64,000 bases of DNA from Nematostella vectensis (GCF_932526225.1 NC_064037.1:18204471-18268470), one strand, 5' to 3'; positions 44,306-56,826 are shown, counted from the stretch's first letter. A program made the numbers and translations. Notes: a model not told the origin generated them from the sequence alone.

Positions 44306-47247
44306 CCAGAGTGAAGTTAGTTTCTTATTCGCAGTTCCTTTTTCGTCTGTTTCCTTATTCGCTCAGTTCCTTATTCAAATCCAGGGGGGTACTTACATAA
44401 TACCTTTTAATTCGAGTTGAAACAGTATTTAGGCATAACAGTTTATTCAGAATAAGTCCAACAGCATTTTCGTCGGGTAATTTTGGTTGCTTTAACGTGC
44501 TCGCTGCTAAGCGGAGCTGTGAACATGAGACTCTATCTGCTACAAAAGGTCAAATTACGAAATGCGTGCAATCGCTTTCACAAATGAATCTAGCAAAAGA
44601 GAGGAAATCTACCTCTCATCTAATAAATGTATTTGTATCTTGGGCTTTATTTCCAAACGCATTAATATATTTAGAGGAGAAATATTCACGCTTTACTTGA
44701 CTACGTACGCGTGTAGAAGGAATTTGACATTGCTAACAAAACCACAATTTGACAGATAGTGCTTGTTGTCAATTAACACCTTGGCTACTAGATATGGCTC
44801 TGACAAAACAAATAGATTAGTGCAGTGACACGAATAGGGAACTGTTCCTTATTCAAGTTAGTTTTCGCGAATAAGGAAATGGAATATCCAAACGTCCCAT
44901 TTCGTTTTACAACTTATCCGAATAAGGAATAGACTATGAAGAGGATTGTCAGTGTTTGCTTATCATTTCTCAATAAAGGAAAGGAAATTTCATAACTCCC
45001 GATTTCTCTTTAACTACTCCTTTCTAAAGAGTTCTCGAAAAAGGAAATGGTATTTCATAACTCCCGATCTCGTTTTAACTACTTATCCGAATAAGGAATA
45101 GACTAAAGAGAGGGTTCTTTAGTACTTTCTAAACATTTCTCGAATAAGGAAATGGTATTTCATAACGCCTGATTTCGTTTTAACTACTGTTTCGGCATAA
45201 ATCTATTACATAAGTGACAAGTGACAGTTTCGTTAAGATCGATTTCAACCACGTGATTATAATCCATTGTAAATCAGTTAGATCAACAGTAACCGAGATC
45301 GGAACTCTGAAATACAGCTAACCAGTACGATTACAAAACCTACAGCTAACCAGGACTTTGAGAATCAGAAAACACGATCGGATACGCCACAGAAGTAAGT
45401 TAATTTGTGAGTTTGAATAACTGTAAATAAGCTTTGATTCCATGCAATCAATGTAAATCAAATAACTTTCATTGATTCTAGATCGAATAAATATATCTTT
45501 ACACATCGTTGGATTGTTATACGGTTTGTGTTTGTTTGTCTACGAATTATAGGAATCGAACGAATTTCTCGAATAAGGAAATGGAATTAGAATTAGCCGA
45601 ATGACTAGAAGGGCATAAATGTGAACTTTTAAAAGCACACTAGCATACAGGGCATGGTTGTCCCCCAAATAATGTCCCTTTAACCGTGTCCCCTTCAAAA
45701 TTTTCTACTCATGTTACGGCTTGTTTGGGTTTCCTATGAAAGTTATGAAATTTCATTTCCTTTATTGAAAAATGATGAGCAAACACTGACAATCCTCTTC
45801 ATAGTTTATTCCTTATTCGGATAAGTAGTTAAAACGAAATCAGGCGTTATGAAATACCATTTCCTTATTCGAGAAATGTTTAGAAAAAACAAACGACCCT
45901 CTTTTTAGTCTATTCCTTATTCGGATAAGTAGTTAAAACGAAATCAGGCGTTATGAAATACCATTTCCTTATTCGAGAAATGTTTAGAAAGTAATAAAGA
46001 ACCCTCTCTTTAGTCTATTCCTTATTCGGATAAGTCGTAAAACGAAATCGGAAGTTGGGAGATCCCATTTACTTATTCGAGAAATGTTTAGAAAACATAA
46101 AAAACCCTCTTTTTAGTCTATTCTTTATTCGGATAAGTAGTTAAAACGAGATCGGGAGTTATGAAATACCATTTCCTTTTTCGAATTTCATTTCCTTTAT
46201 TGAGAAATGATGAGCAAACACTGACAATCCTCTTCATTGTTTATTCCTTATTCGGATAAGTAGTTAAAACGAAATCAGGCGTTATGAAATACCATTTCCT
46301 TATTCGAGAAATGTTTAGAAAGTACTAAAGAACCCTCTCTTTAGTCTATTCCTTATTCGGATTTTAAGTCGTAAAACGAAATCGGAAGTTGGGAGATTCC
46401 ATTTAATTATTTGAGAAATGTTTAGAAAACATAAAAAAAACCTTTTTTTAGTCTATTCCTTATTCGGATAAGTAGTTAAAACGAGATCGGGAGTTATGAA
46501 ATACCATTTCCTTTTCCGAGAACTCTTTAGAAAGGAGTAGTTAAAGAGAAATCGGGAGTTATGAAATTTCCTTTCCTTTATTGAGAAATGATAAGCAAAC
46601 ACTGACAATCCTCTTCATAGTCTATTCCTTATTCGGATAAGTCGTAAAACGAAATGGGACGTTTGGAGATTCCATTTCCTTATTCGCGAAAACTAACTTG
46701 AATAAGAAACAGTTCCCTATTCGTGTCACTGAACTAATCTATTTGTTTTGTCAGAGCCATATCTAGTAGCCAAGGTGTTAATTGACAACGAGCACTATCT
46801 GTCAAATTGTGGTTTTGTTAGCAAGGTCAAATTCCTTCTACACGCGTACGTAGTCAAGTAAATCGTGAATATTTCTCCTCTAAATATATTAATGCGTTTG
46901 GAAATAAAGCCCAAGATACAAATACATTTATTAGATGAGAGGTAGATTTCCTCTCTTTTGCTAGATTCATTTGTGAAAGCGATTGCACGCATTTCGTAAT
47001 TTGACCTTTTGTAGCAGATAGAGTCTCATGTTCACAGCTCCGCTTAGCAGCGAGCACGTTAAAGCAACCATAATTACCCGACGAAAATACTGTTGGACTT
47101 GTTCTGAATAAACTGTTATGCCTAAATACTGTTTCAACTCGAATTAAAAGGTATCATGTAAGTACCCCCCGGATTTTAATAAGGAACTGAGCGAATAAGG
47201 AAACAGACGAAAAAGGAACTGCGAATAAGGAACTAACTTCACTCTGG
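44306..47247. mobile_element. MULE-like foldback element with long TIRs
   Basis: Flanked by the 11-bp direct repeat TGGTTTCCTTA (44295-44305 and 47248-47258). The ends start CCAGAGTGAAGTTAG and form near-identical inverted repeats of about 880 bp (44306-45190 with about 46370-47247); an ORF of 67 codons occurs once in each arm for that reason. The central part has a unique segment (45200-45760) and a tandem array of about 115-125-bp units containing CTATTCCTTATTCGGATAAG (45760-46640). Very long TIRs and a target duplication of 9-11 bp fit Mutator-like elements. There is no transposase, so it is non-autonomous. It was inserted next to or into the LINE tail at 47262. Confidence 0.8.
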
Positions 47248-47261
47248 TGGTTTCCTTAGTC

Positions 47262-47770
47262 TAGATTTTAGGTCAAATCTAACAATCTCAAACAACTTAC
47301 AATGGAACTCCCACATTAATGACACTATGAAGAAGGACAATGTACTTACTTGTTTTTCTTAAGCGCGCTAGAGTTCCCGTATCCGATATCATTGGATTTT
47401 ATAATACCTGTGTGGGACCTAATTTAGAGTATTGCGCGCCTTTATTCAATCACGCAATCCCGGCATATCTTAAAGAAGACCTAGAACACATTCAGAAACG
47501 TGCGCTCTCCATTGCATCGCCAGCGATGCCCTACCGCGACATGTGTTAATTATGGTAAATGCTCGCTATATGGTAGGCGCAAGGCTTTGTGTGACAAGCT
47601 CTTTAATTCTGTGCTCTCTGATGTAGACCACAAACTACACCATCTATTGATACCTAGACAAGTTCATCGTTACAACATTAGAAACAAACGACTTTTTAAT
47701 CGTCCAGCCATTAAAACCAAGCGTTTCAGCAGCACTTTTATACCTTCAATATCAAATAAATAAGTAGCTT
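47262..47770 (+). pseudogene. LINE 3' end (reverse-transcriptase C-terminal region)
   Basis: The first frame reads LVFLKRARVPVSDIIGFYNT, CVGPNLEYCAPLFNHAIPAY, LKEDLEHIQKRALSI; after a frameshift at 47530-47560 comes RRKALCDKLFNSVL, HKLHHLLIPRQ and NIRNKRLFNRPAIKTKRF, ending at TAA 47763. These are conserved end motifs of CR1/L2/Jockey-clade LINE ORF2 (LEYA-P-F...Q-R-A, KLH-LLP, YNLR). It is 5'-truncated by the MULE-like insertion or before it. An A/T-rich tail (about 47770-47940) with ACTATCTATATATC may be its 3' UTR. Confidence 0.65.
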
Positions 47771-47944
47771 TTAAACCTTTTATCTATTTTCTATATTGTA
47801 AATAAGTTTTTATCAATTTCGATCATATACATATTTTTTACTATATTATTATTATTTTACAATTGTATATTTACGCAATTCAGCCTTAGTAGGCTGCAAT
47901 GTAAAGGTTTTAATAAACTATCTATATATCTATTTTAGCTGGCC

Positions 47945-48940
47945 CGTAGATGACCTTGTGGTGCGTCTAAATCTAAGGAGTGTTCAGTTTCTTATACGTG
48001 GCAGAATCGTGGTTTCTTCTTTTTGAACATTTTATTTGGCAATGAATGTGGCTTCGAATGCTCTTCGAAGCCACATGCCATCTTCACCCCTTGGTTTAGT
48101 CATCATTTATTTTTATTCGTTATTTCGTTTAGAGGGAAATGTTGTAGTCACGCGCTCTTTGAGTATGCGCAGTTAAGTTTTAAAATGTGGTTAATAATTA
48201 ACGACTAATTATTGTTACCCTAGAGTTACCTTGACTTCATTTATTATTTTGTAAATACGCAGGACGAGAGACCAACTCTGTGATTTCCCACACCCTCGCG
48301 CTTTTGGCTGATTGGTTCGTTTTGCAGAATGTATCCAATTCTCCCCGTTCCCAATTGAGTTGTTTTACATTTATTTCCTCTCATGTGGGAGCGCCACATA
48401 GATTGCTGTCTGGTCCTAGCGTATAAATGTAGCGAGCCTAGCTTTGTATTTTATATCATAAAATCACTATACTAGTCCAGGGAATCTACGGTTAAAGATC
48501 AAACAAATTGCAACAGAATTTCTCTCACCGCAGAATGGCAGAGTTCAATGTCCTAAACAACATGCTAAAGGTACCAAAGAATCGCATTAGTGAAAACATG
48601 CCGAAATTAAGAAGTGAAAATTCCTCGGTTTCACCACAGGGTACCCGACCCAGATTTTCTACATGTCAATGCAAATATGAATATTTCAAGTTGAAATGCC
48701 TACTGATCACTCTAAAAGAGATGTAAAGGCCACGATTGAGCTTTTATTTCGCTAGAAACCAACTTCCGAGGTGGCAAAGCTACTACAGGGGCTACCACAG
48801 GGTACCCCAAATATACCCAAAAGCATAATGCACAAATTTCATTCTTACGCCTGTCCTGTTTGCTATATGTAAACCCGAGTTTACAAAAGTACACAACTAT
48901 AATAGAATGTTTCTTTGAGATGTATATGCTTCTACTCGCT
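47945..48940. other. Noncoding interval
   Basis: I see no gene. The 72-codon ORF at 48508-48726 has no support. GGGTACCC-containing scraps occur near 48640 and 48795. Confidence 0.4.
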
Positions 48941-48944
48941 GTTA

Positions 48945-49227
48945 TTAGATTGCCCTTCATCTTCCTCTTCATTGAAGTCCGGAGGGCTAACATTTAGACA
49001 ACTTTCCCCTATCCACAGGCCGCACTCGAGCCCATTTTTTCTTGCAGGAGCATCTTTGAGAGCTGCAGTCCGTTGCACAGTTGCAACGAATGACCTCTAA
49101 CAATGACTGGTGTGCTGGGGGGAGGTCTGTGCGGATAGCAGTGAGTTTCCCTTGCGTAACTTTCTATCCCCAGTCTTCTGGCAGCAATTCACCTGTCAAG
49201 GCCAATGCAAGACTCAGAGACTAGAGA

Positions 49228-49313
<86 letters not shown>

Positions 49314-50935
49314 AGAGGATGAGGGTGGGGAGAGGGAGGGGGGGGAGGGAGGGAGGGAGGGAGGGAACTTTCGTCATCCTGCTGCTGACGAAGTTGGTGG
49401 CAGATTCTCTGGTTGCAAGCTGGCATTGTCTGTAGCTACCTTCTGACAGAATCGAGTGTAGCGTAAGGCATTCAGCCTCTTTGCTTTCTCGGCGTTGTAC
49501 AATTGCAAAAGCGCGCGTTCTCCAGCCTCCATGACGTCCTTCTTCTCTGCTTGGCTTCGATTGAAGACGCTCGCAAGTTCGCAAAACTTCTCTCCGGCTC
49601 TCAAATTTTTTATAGTCGCTCCTTTTCAATTTCCATGGACTCTAGAGGTCGTGTCGCAGTCGAGAAACGCATGCGCAAACAAGATATGTACGCACGTCTC
49701 ACGGCCTAGGGCTGCCTTTGTCTTCTTGATATCCTATATTCTAGGAGCTTTCTCACTTGGTCGTGGTTCTGGACGGAAATAGAGGTCCTTCGCATCCATC
49801 TCGGTATGTTCTATCAGGAGTATCAACAGATCCGTGTCATCTCCAATAAGGACGGTCGTCTCGGTCTTCGCCTTTTCGATAGCGGTACTCACGATTAAGA
49901 CGTCGGCATCTCCCAAAGCCTGACGAACCGCATATCCGGCTTGCTGTAGCTTGCTTGACAACATGTTGGCATTGTTTGACAGGAAGATATCCTTTTTCAA
50001 AGTCGCTACCATGTCACCTTCAAACATAACAGCAGGGCCGCCTTCGTTTCTTCGTTGGTGATTACTATCTTTAGTGGATGGTATATCGCTGTAACCATCA
50101 AGACAACTGTAGCTTCACGGTACCTCCGCTGAAGGTACTTGATGTAAAGCAGACAGATGGCGTCATACGTTTCTCCTCGTGGCCAGACTACACGGTGCAG
50201 CAAAGCTCCCCCATCGATGACATATTGCGCAGACGTTCCGGAAATTAAAGATGTATAAATATAAAATCGTGAAACTAAGGGAAGGGTATTTTATACTGAT
50301 CATACGCCACCTTGTATTGAAGAAGGTTGAAATTCTTTCGAGACCAGATTGCATCTGCTAGTACGGGTTTGTTAGCCTTCCGCGGGAGAAGTGACGAATC
50401 AAACAAGGCCGGGGGAGACTGCACATTTCGAAAAACTCAGGGGTTCTCGTATCGCATATCGTGGTAGCAAGAATGGCCAGCCTCTGGAAGAGAAGCTGGG
50501 GGTCCACTTGAACCTCGCCGTCCTTAATCTGTAGAGCCGTCCTAGATGCAAGAGTTACAATTTGATCCTTCTTACGAAACAAATACTAACAAGCATCTTT
50601 CCCGTTCAACGACTTGAGTATCTTCTCGCCTTCCTCTCTAGACTTGTCACAGTTAACAAGCGCCTCTGCGACGACGCCCGTTGCGATATTAGCGCAGTGA
50701 GATGACGAATCAGAAGCAAAAGGATCCTTTTGAGACAAATAGTCAATGGGCGTATTTGTGTCTTTGAAATCCCTCTCTTTTCTTGCTTAAGATGTATCTT
50801 TATGCTGCTCGCTTGTGAGAAAATTAACTATGGTTCACTTCAGTGCAAGCAGGCATAGACATAATCCATGTAAGATGCTGTAACTCCGACATACCGCGCT
50901 CTCTTGTTAGTCCTCCTGTCGTTTTGACGCTGCGC
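48945..50935 (-). pseudogene. Multicopy cnidarian gene with PIN-like nuclease and Cys-rich tail (broken)
   Basis: Minus-strand pieces in order: SVKTTGGLTRERGMSELQHL (50930), IATGVVAEALVNCDKS, RKKDQIVTLASRTALQIKDG, DPQLLFQRLAI, VIDGGALLHRVVWPRGETYD, LKKDIFLSNNANMLSSKLQQ, then GDADVLIVSTAIEKAKTETT and VLIGDDTDLLILLI (49870). After that come KKDVMEAGERALLQLYNAEK, LPPTSSAAG, a (GA)n tract, GELLPEDWG, and a Cys-rich end CNCATDCSSQRCSCKK (49060). GDADVLIV...GDDTDLL has the acidic residues of a PIN/FEN-like nuclease fold. I recognise this as a large uncharacterised family in cnidarians and insects, probably TE-linked. Stops and frameshifts (for example at 50583, 50370 and 49170) make it a pseudogene. 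Confidence 0.6.
49209..49380. repeat. (GA)n microsatellite with poly-G-rich end
   Basis: About 110 bp of AGAGAG and then GGGAGGGAGG. It lies between two conserved coding segments of the pseudogene on the minus strand, replacing a stretch that the family normally encodes. Confidence 0.9.
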
Positions 50936-51777
50936 ATCAGTACTTGTTCAATCATTAAGTTACCGTAAGCAGTGGATTCTACAAAGTATATTCAATATTT
51001 TAGAAATTTTTATGTATTTATCATTACCATAAAAATAAAGTAACAAAAATTATGCCAAATTTGACATCGAATTTCGCAATCTGTTACATGCTTTCGGCCA
51101 ATTTCTACACAAAACTCCTATAAAGGACTGTTTCCCCTTTGCAAATATGTATTTATTTTACTGGGCACTTAAAACTTCGAATTTTGGGAGGCCTTGAAAC
51201 ACACAGTACTCTCACCAATTTTCTGCCATTTTGAATTTACACGGTAGTTCAAGGAGAGGGCTTTTAAAACGGAAAACTAAAAAAATAGTTAACCTCAGAT
51301 ATATCCAACAGAGAGTCACATGAAGTACATAAAAGTAGAAATCCAGCATCTTGAACCAGCTTTAGCTGTTTAACGAGTTGTTCTTGAAAGAAATTCCAGT
51401 CCTGTTTCGTAGACATCGGTGAGGATCGTTGAGTACAATCACTTCGAATTGAACTAAAAGCGCAAGCAAGAGTATTCAGAATACTTTACGAGTCTGAAGT
51501 AACCAGCAACCGGTCCAGACTCCGTATTTGAGCTTGAAGATGACCTCTGATAAGTATTTGACCGCCCTCACAGCGGGGAAATGAAACCAAAACACACTGA
51601 AGATATCGGCGACAGAGATTGCGTTACAGAACCACAGGAAGCCCGGACCACGGCGTCCATTGTACAAATCAATAAAAAAAATATTTTTTTGTCTTTTGGT
51701 TGCTTTTTGCGATATGTTCGATTGAAACTTATATAAAGGTCCTGTGATATAACTATGATTCTTATAGTATTTGTAAT
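50936..51777. other. Interval between two head-to-head multicopy genes
   Basis: AT-rich and without clear coding from 50936 to 51500. A plus-strand scrap near 51590-51665 (EPQEARTTASIVQI) could be an upstream piece of the next gene. No inverted repeats were recognised. Confidence 0.35.
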
Positions 51778-53880
51778 ATGAATGAATGCATACACCCCCC
51801 TATTTGCCTCTGTTCCAATCTTGACGGAGATGCGGATAGTGTGAGAGAGAGCTTTCAAGAATGGACTTTCGAGCCGGCTGCACATGTGCCTTCTCGGCGT
51901 TGGTCGGAGGCGAGTGCGGCCCAAGTGCTGCAAATCCTAAATACCAGAAGTGCATTACACTTGATGCTTGCGATAAAGATGTTAGAGGGCATTTGCACTT
52001 TTTGTGCGTCTTTGATTTTGCGCGACTCCGGACCGAGCAAGAACTTCTCCTTTCATCCGAAAGCCATCGGCCGGCACCATATGGGCGTGAAGCTATGTTT
52101 TGAAGATAGAGAGAGCAAGGGGGGTTGTTTCGCTGGCGATAGACATATGCAAAAATATTTTAAAAGATTTCTTAATAAAAAGACCGCATTCTGGCAGACA
52201 AAGGAAAAGGGGTTGCCCTCTATATCATCAGAAGAACAAGAGGTAATCGACACTGTCATCAAATGATAAAACGCTTATTTGACTCAAGTGCTATAATTTG
52301 CTCTTTTTTCTTGAATAGGACATAAATGATTTGACGAACGCATTCAGTAAGCTGGAAATAGAAGATGAGAAATGAAGCCCAGGGTTTTTTGGTTGTGAGG
52401 ACAGTAGTAGCAGTAGCAGTGGAACCGGCCGTACAGATACACTAGCCGGCCGGCGTAGAAAACTGAGCGAGCTGTTAGACTGTTTTGGGGAGAACGTGAC
52501 AGTTTCCGGAAAACCACAACAGCCATTTGGCCATCTCACAAAACGTCGACAAAATGTGTACGTAGACAGAGCTACAGCTGCTATTGTCTCCTTCCTAGAA
52601 GTGATAACTCCTAACGATGCAGGAAGCTTGTGGAATGCCGTTGTAAAATCCAAAAATGTCGAAAAGAGGCTTTGAATACCAACTGGGCATCGTTCCGTTG
52701 ACCGAAAATACCTCGAGGCGCTAGCCGAGACTTCCCAACATGCATCAAGTTGGGACACCAGAAGACAAGTGTTAGCTATTATGACTGATCTCGTGTCACT
52801 CCAAGAAATGCAGAGCTTCATGCCAGACCTCACCGAGTAAAGCTCAAGGCATCAAGGAAACACATTCTTCAACATGGTCGCGGTACCTGTCCCTCAGACG
52901 AAAAGTCCGAAAATGAAAGTTGACGAGTCACAACTAGACAGATTTCTGCGCTTTATCACAAGCTCTCATATTCTACAAGATCTGCCGTTTGGACAGCGTC
53001 ATCTGTGTTTGTCAAATGGAGAGATCTTGGATGTGCCAAACGTTATCCGAGGGATGATTCCCCAACGAATCATGGATCAGTACACGGAGTACTGTAAGGA
53101 AGAAGAAATAACACCTCTAAGCCAGTCAACCATGGCACGAATCTTGACAGCGTGTCATGCTACTGTCCGGACTTCCCTGCATGGTCTTGACTACACGTCT
53201 GCGGATGGTGCAAAAGCGTTCGATATCCTCGCCTCCATCGTGGATAGGCTTGACGGTCGAGAGAAGTCACGCGAATGGAGCCACACATGTCGTGCTGCCC
53301 TGAAGACAGGCAAGCAATACATCAAGTCTGATTATAAGGTACAGCCCTTGTTATCCCCTTCCCAACACTCTCTTTCTATTTCATTCAGGAGAAAGAAGGT
53401 ATGGCGGCCCCCGCTCGTTTCCCAAATTGTCTCGCCATAGGACTATCGCGTCTAGATTTTTTATTCGTTTTTTGTTCGACTGTACTCTTAAATATGAATA
53501 CAAGGGTTCTGACAGGAAACGTTTTCTTTTAAGACGCACATCAATGAGTCATTTGTTGCAGACCATTGCTTTTCATACGCCTTAAGCCACCCAACTGTAC
53601 ATTTCTAGACAGGGCAAAGAGGAGGTACGGCGAGATTCTTCATGAAAGCCAGGCACAGCCCCAACTACCTGCCACCCTAGAGAGGGGCAGTCAAACTAAC
53701 ATGCTGGGACAGGGATGGGCGCTTAAATCGGGGGAAAAAGTTCTCGCTACTCAGAAGACCAAAAGCGCTACTTGGGAGAGAAATTTGAAATCGGTCAGCA
53801 GGGGCACAAGCTTGACCCGGAAACTGTCGCAAGGGACATGCGATACGCCAGGGATGGTGCAGGCGTTCATATAACAGTGC
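51778..53880 (+). pseudogene. Second multicopy cnidarian gene (uncharacterised, broken)
   Basis: Pieces in order on plus: CITLDACDKDVRGHLHFLCV (about 51945), a 3' part near 52190 (GLPSISSEEQEVIDTVIK), RRRKLSELLDCFGENVTVSG (52455), ATAAIVSFLEVITPNDAGSL, LAIMTDLVSLQEMQSFMPDL (52775), RFLRFITSSHILQDLPFGQR, NVIRGMIPQRIMDQYTEYCK, SLHGLDYTSADGAKAFDILA, ending CRAALKTGKQYIKSDYK at a donor (53340), then HINESFVADHCFSYALSHP (53540). This order is that of an uncharacterised protein family common in cnidarians and molluscs, with an HC-type tail. In-frame TGAs near 52374 and 52676 and frameshifts near 52838 and 52885 show decay. Function unknown. Confidence 0.55.
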
Positions 53881-53929
53881 TCAATACATAGGTGTAGAGC
53901 GGGATATATCTTGGTTTGTAGCAAAAAAA

Positions 53930-55090
53930 ACACGCGAACTACCGTTTCAGCTCTACAAGCCTGTTTCGTGGTTGCCCACTCATCAGGAGATTTATTAAGA
54001 ATATATTACTACCATCACTTATATACTATCTATGTATAAAATTAACATGAAAATAGGGCGTGAAATTTCAATGGCTGTTATGATGAAATTGAATAGTTCA
54101 GCTGTTGCATAACAAGGCTTTGTTCTTGTGGCGGCACGAAGACACTAGCTCGTTACGCTTGTTTAAAGTTGATAGCTTGGGTTGGCGGATAATGATAAGT
54201 TTTTCTTTGAGGCAGAGATTACATCTTTTGCTAGAGCTGTTGTAGGTGGAGTGAGATGACAGGATTTTCCATGAAATAAAGTGTTCTATGTTGTTGTCTT
54301 TAGGGCTCCATATGTACTTGCTTAGTTCGGTCGAGTTTCTGTGTTTAGCGTGTCGGAATGAGGCGGTGTGGTTTCTATATCTTGTCTTGAATTCGTTCTC
54401 GGTTAGTCCTACGTAGGATTCGGAGGTGTTGTTGTCCTTTCTTGTTACAGTAGCTTGGTAGATAACAGATGATTGGAGGCAGTTTCCGTCAAGGGGGCAC
54501 GCGTTCTTTTGTCTGCAGTTGCATGTTTTGTTATTGGCGGTGGCGAGGGAGGTGGGGGCGTCTTCGGTTGTTATTGATGAGGCGATTATGCGTTTGTTGT
54601 GGCTGTCAATTATCTGCTTGGTGTTGCTCATGCAGCTATAACTGATTTTGATTGTGTTCCGGTTGAAGATTTTTCTGAGTTTGTGGTCTTTAGGGAAGTG
54701 CTTGTCTATGAGTGAGAGGAGTCTGTGGCCGATGTTGATGCTTGTGTTCTTGCTAAAAGGGGGGTTGTACCAGAAAATGTTGTTGCGCTGGCGGTTCTTG
54801 CGCTTGTTTGTGGTGTTTGTTTCGTAGTGCAGCGTGTAGTTATATCCACTTTCGTCGAGTGCTTTCTGGTATGGCGGGGCGGCTTGGTCGAAGGTTTCTT
54901 TGTTTGATTATAGTGTAGATAAGCGTTTGTTGATACTGGCAGAGATATTCTTTGTGATGGTAGGTGGGTGGTTGCTCTCGCGGTGGACGTACTGTAGTGG
55001 GGCGTTCGGTTTGGTGAAAGGTTGGTAGGTGTTGCGGTTAAGGTCGAATGTGACGTCTAAGAAGTTGACTACTCGCTTGTTGGCTTCTAT
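53930..55090 (-). mobile_element. Penelope-like retroelement, 5'-truncated
   Basis: Minus strand from 55090: [40 protein letters not shown], one TAA at 54910-54908, then YQKALDESGYNYTLHYE, NIFWYNPPFS, GHRLLSLIDKHFPKDHKLRK. The final ORF (54631-54098) has the Cys-containing linker CNCRQKNACPLDGNCLQSSV and the GIY-YIG endonuclease with YVGLTENEFKTRYRNHTASF. This is the standard Penelope C-terminus; the GIY-YIG nuclease nicks the target for reverse transcription. The RT fingers and palm are missing. The 3' region carries a hammerhead-ribozyme core. Confidence 0.85.
53951..53989 (-). ncRNA. Hammerhead ribozyme core (type I, Penelope-associated)
   Basis: Minus strand: CTC, CTGATGA (53986-53980), stem II GTGG-GCAA-CCAC with a GNRA loop (53979-53968), GAAA (53967-53964), stem III ACA/TGT closed by GGCT (the first A is the last of GAAA), the cleavage triplet GTA (53956-53954), and GAG pairing with CTC as stem I. 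All conserved core positions (CUGAUGA, GAAA, NUH) are present. Minimal type I hammerheads are described from Penelope-like elements, where they process transcripts. Short stems I and III are normal for that class. Confidence 0.7.
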
Positions 55091-55094
55091 GGCG

Positions 55095-56826
55095 CTTGTT
55101 GGCTTCTTCTATGGTTGGCTTCTATGGACGCTATATAGCGTATATAGCGTCGCGGAAATATAGGGCGTATTGCGTATTTCCTAGCAGGAATATTTACGGT
55201 CATGTAGGCGTTTTACCGACTGACTTCCTGTAGTTTCTGAATTCTAGAAATTTCTACTAATAATAATGATCAAGCTTTGCTGTCAATCAAGAAATTGGAA
55301 TATAGTTTTTCTAAACACACAACGATTTTAATCCTCCAGGAATACAGTCTCCAAATTAGACATTCTCTTAGTTTTAAACAACAATATTCTTAAATAATTT
55401 TTTTCCAAATTGATGTCGTTCTCAACTCGGATTGATCGTAGAAATGTCTACTTTCGCTTCAAATCCTCCACAGACGATAAGATATATTCACTAAAGGATT
55501 TCTCTTGAATTTGGATACATTAAGCTCGTTAAGTCGTTTTTCTTCGTATGAAGAGACGATTTGCTGCCTTTTTTTTCCAAATAAACTTTCAGCAAACTTG
55601 AAATTGTCGCGCGTTGCAAAAACATTATGGCGGGAAATTGTCAAAACACAGGGAGTTTGAAGCTGATTTTCCGTAAAGTCAATGATTCTAGATAAAATGA
55701 CAAATAAAATGCCGTTTTAGTGTAAAAGTCTATAACATCGGGAGTAAAAATCCAGTTTTCGATGGTCATTTTACAAAGCAACTCACTATTTTGAGCTTTG
55801 GAGGTGAGCGGTCCGGTATCGCGGGGTCCGGATCGTGGGATAATGGACCTCACGAGAGCCAACCAGAGCGCGCGATTTGATGTGCACGGACCCCGAATAA
55901 AATAAAGAACATTATTTCAACTTCGAAATGATAAATAATTATCTGCGGCTCTGCTTTTTCGATATTCACGGAGCTCTGTACTTGACGTGGTCTAGCGGAA
56001 ATGACGACTTGGACCAGGTTCGTGCCTTTTATACCGCGGGTCCTAGGAACGTCACGCCTTCTCTAGCCTTCCGAAACGGATAGCCCGGATCGATCTCGGG
56101 GGGAAAAGTGCTGTTGATAAATTCTCTCTGTTTTACTGCCCATCCGAAAGCTAAATTAAAGTTTATGTTACGAACAATGTTTTTTTTTTTCTTATTTGCC
56201 TTGGTTTTATTTTCAATGATTATCGTTTAAATTCAGTGAGATGAAATTTGGAGTCGTATGTGAGGTTTAGCAAGCGAGCAATGGCGAACCAGGATAATAG
56301 TTCCTCGAGAGCAAAATTTCCCGAAATTTTATCTCGAGGGACTGAACCCCTTTCGGCGCCATAATTCCCCTTAAAATCAACACACAAGGCTAAAATAGTA
56401 ATGTTTTATTTTCCCGAAGGATCACGTGGGGCTGATTCTTTACCTGGTTCGCCTGTGGTGCGATCAACTAGCGTGATTCTCTTGCAATTTAGTGCACCCA
56501 AGACCTGTCCCGACTGTCGGGCATAGAGCCAATGCGATAATAATATAATAATAATATTTATTTATTTATTTTAATTATTAAGCAAAAATAAAGCAAAGGT
56601 TTGGTCGTTTGGAGCTCCGCTTTAAGGCAATGCCTTAATCTATATTTGTGTTTATGTTAGACGCTGTGCATAGCTCTTAGGTCCTTTTATACCGCAGGTC
56701 CTAAGGTCCCTAGTGAAAAGCGCTTTCGGGCCTCCTGTGGAATTTGATGCATTATGGGTATTTTAGTGCGGGGGAAATTTGGAGCGAGATAATAAAAACA
56801 AAACTCTAGAGCGATTGTGAAGAATA
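55095..56826. other. Interval upstream of ZSWIM7
   Basis: No coding sequence. It has duplicated CTTTTATACCGC-GGTCCTA segments (about 56025 and 56685) and an AGGCAATGCCTTAATCTATAT scrap (56625) that recalls 5390-5420. The CG-richer DNA near 56690-56800, with GCATTATGGG, directly precedes the ZSWIM7 start and probably holds its promoter; there is no TATA box in the usual place. Confidence 0.4.

Noticed and set aside
44497-47057. Duplicate 67- and 65-residue ORFs in inverted orientation
   Set aside because: They are the same sequence in the two TIR arms of the foldback element; no domain or codon evidence for a protein.
49189-49629. 146-residue ORF on minus with Ser/Leu repeat
   Set aside because: Translation of the (GA)n tract and a shadow frame of the PIN-like pseudogene.
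52291-52833. 180-residue minus ORF
   Set aside because: Antisense of the plus-strand multicopy pseudogene, whose family motifs are clear on the plus strand.
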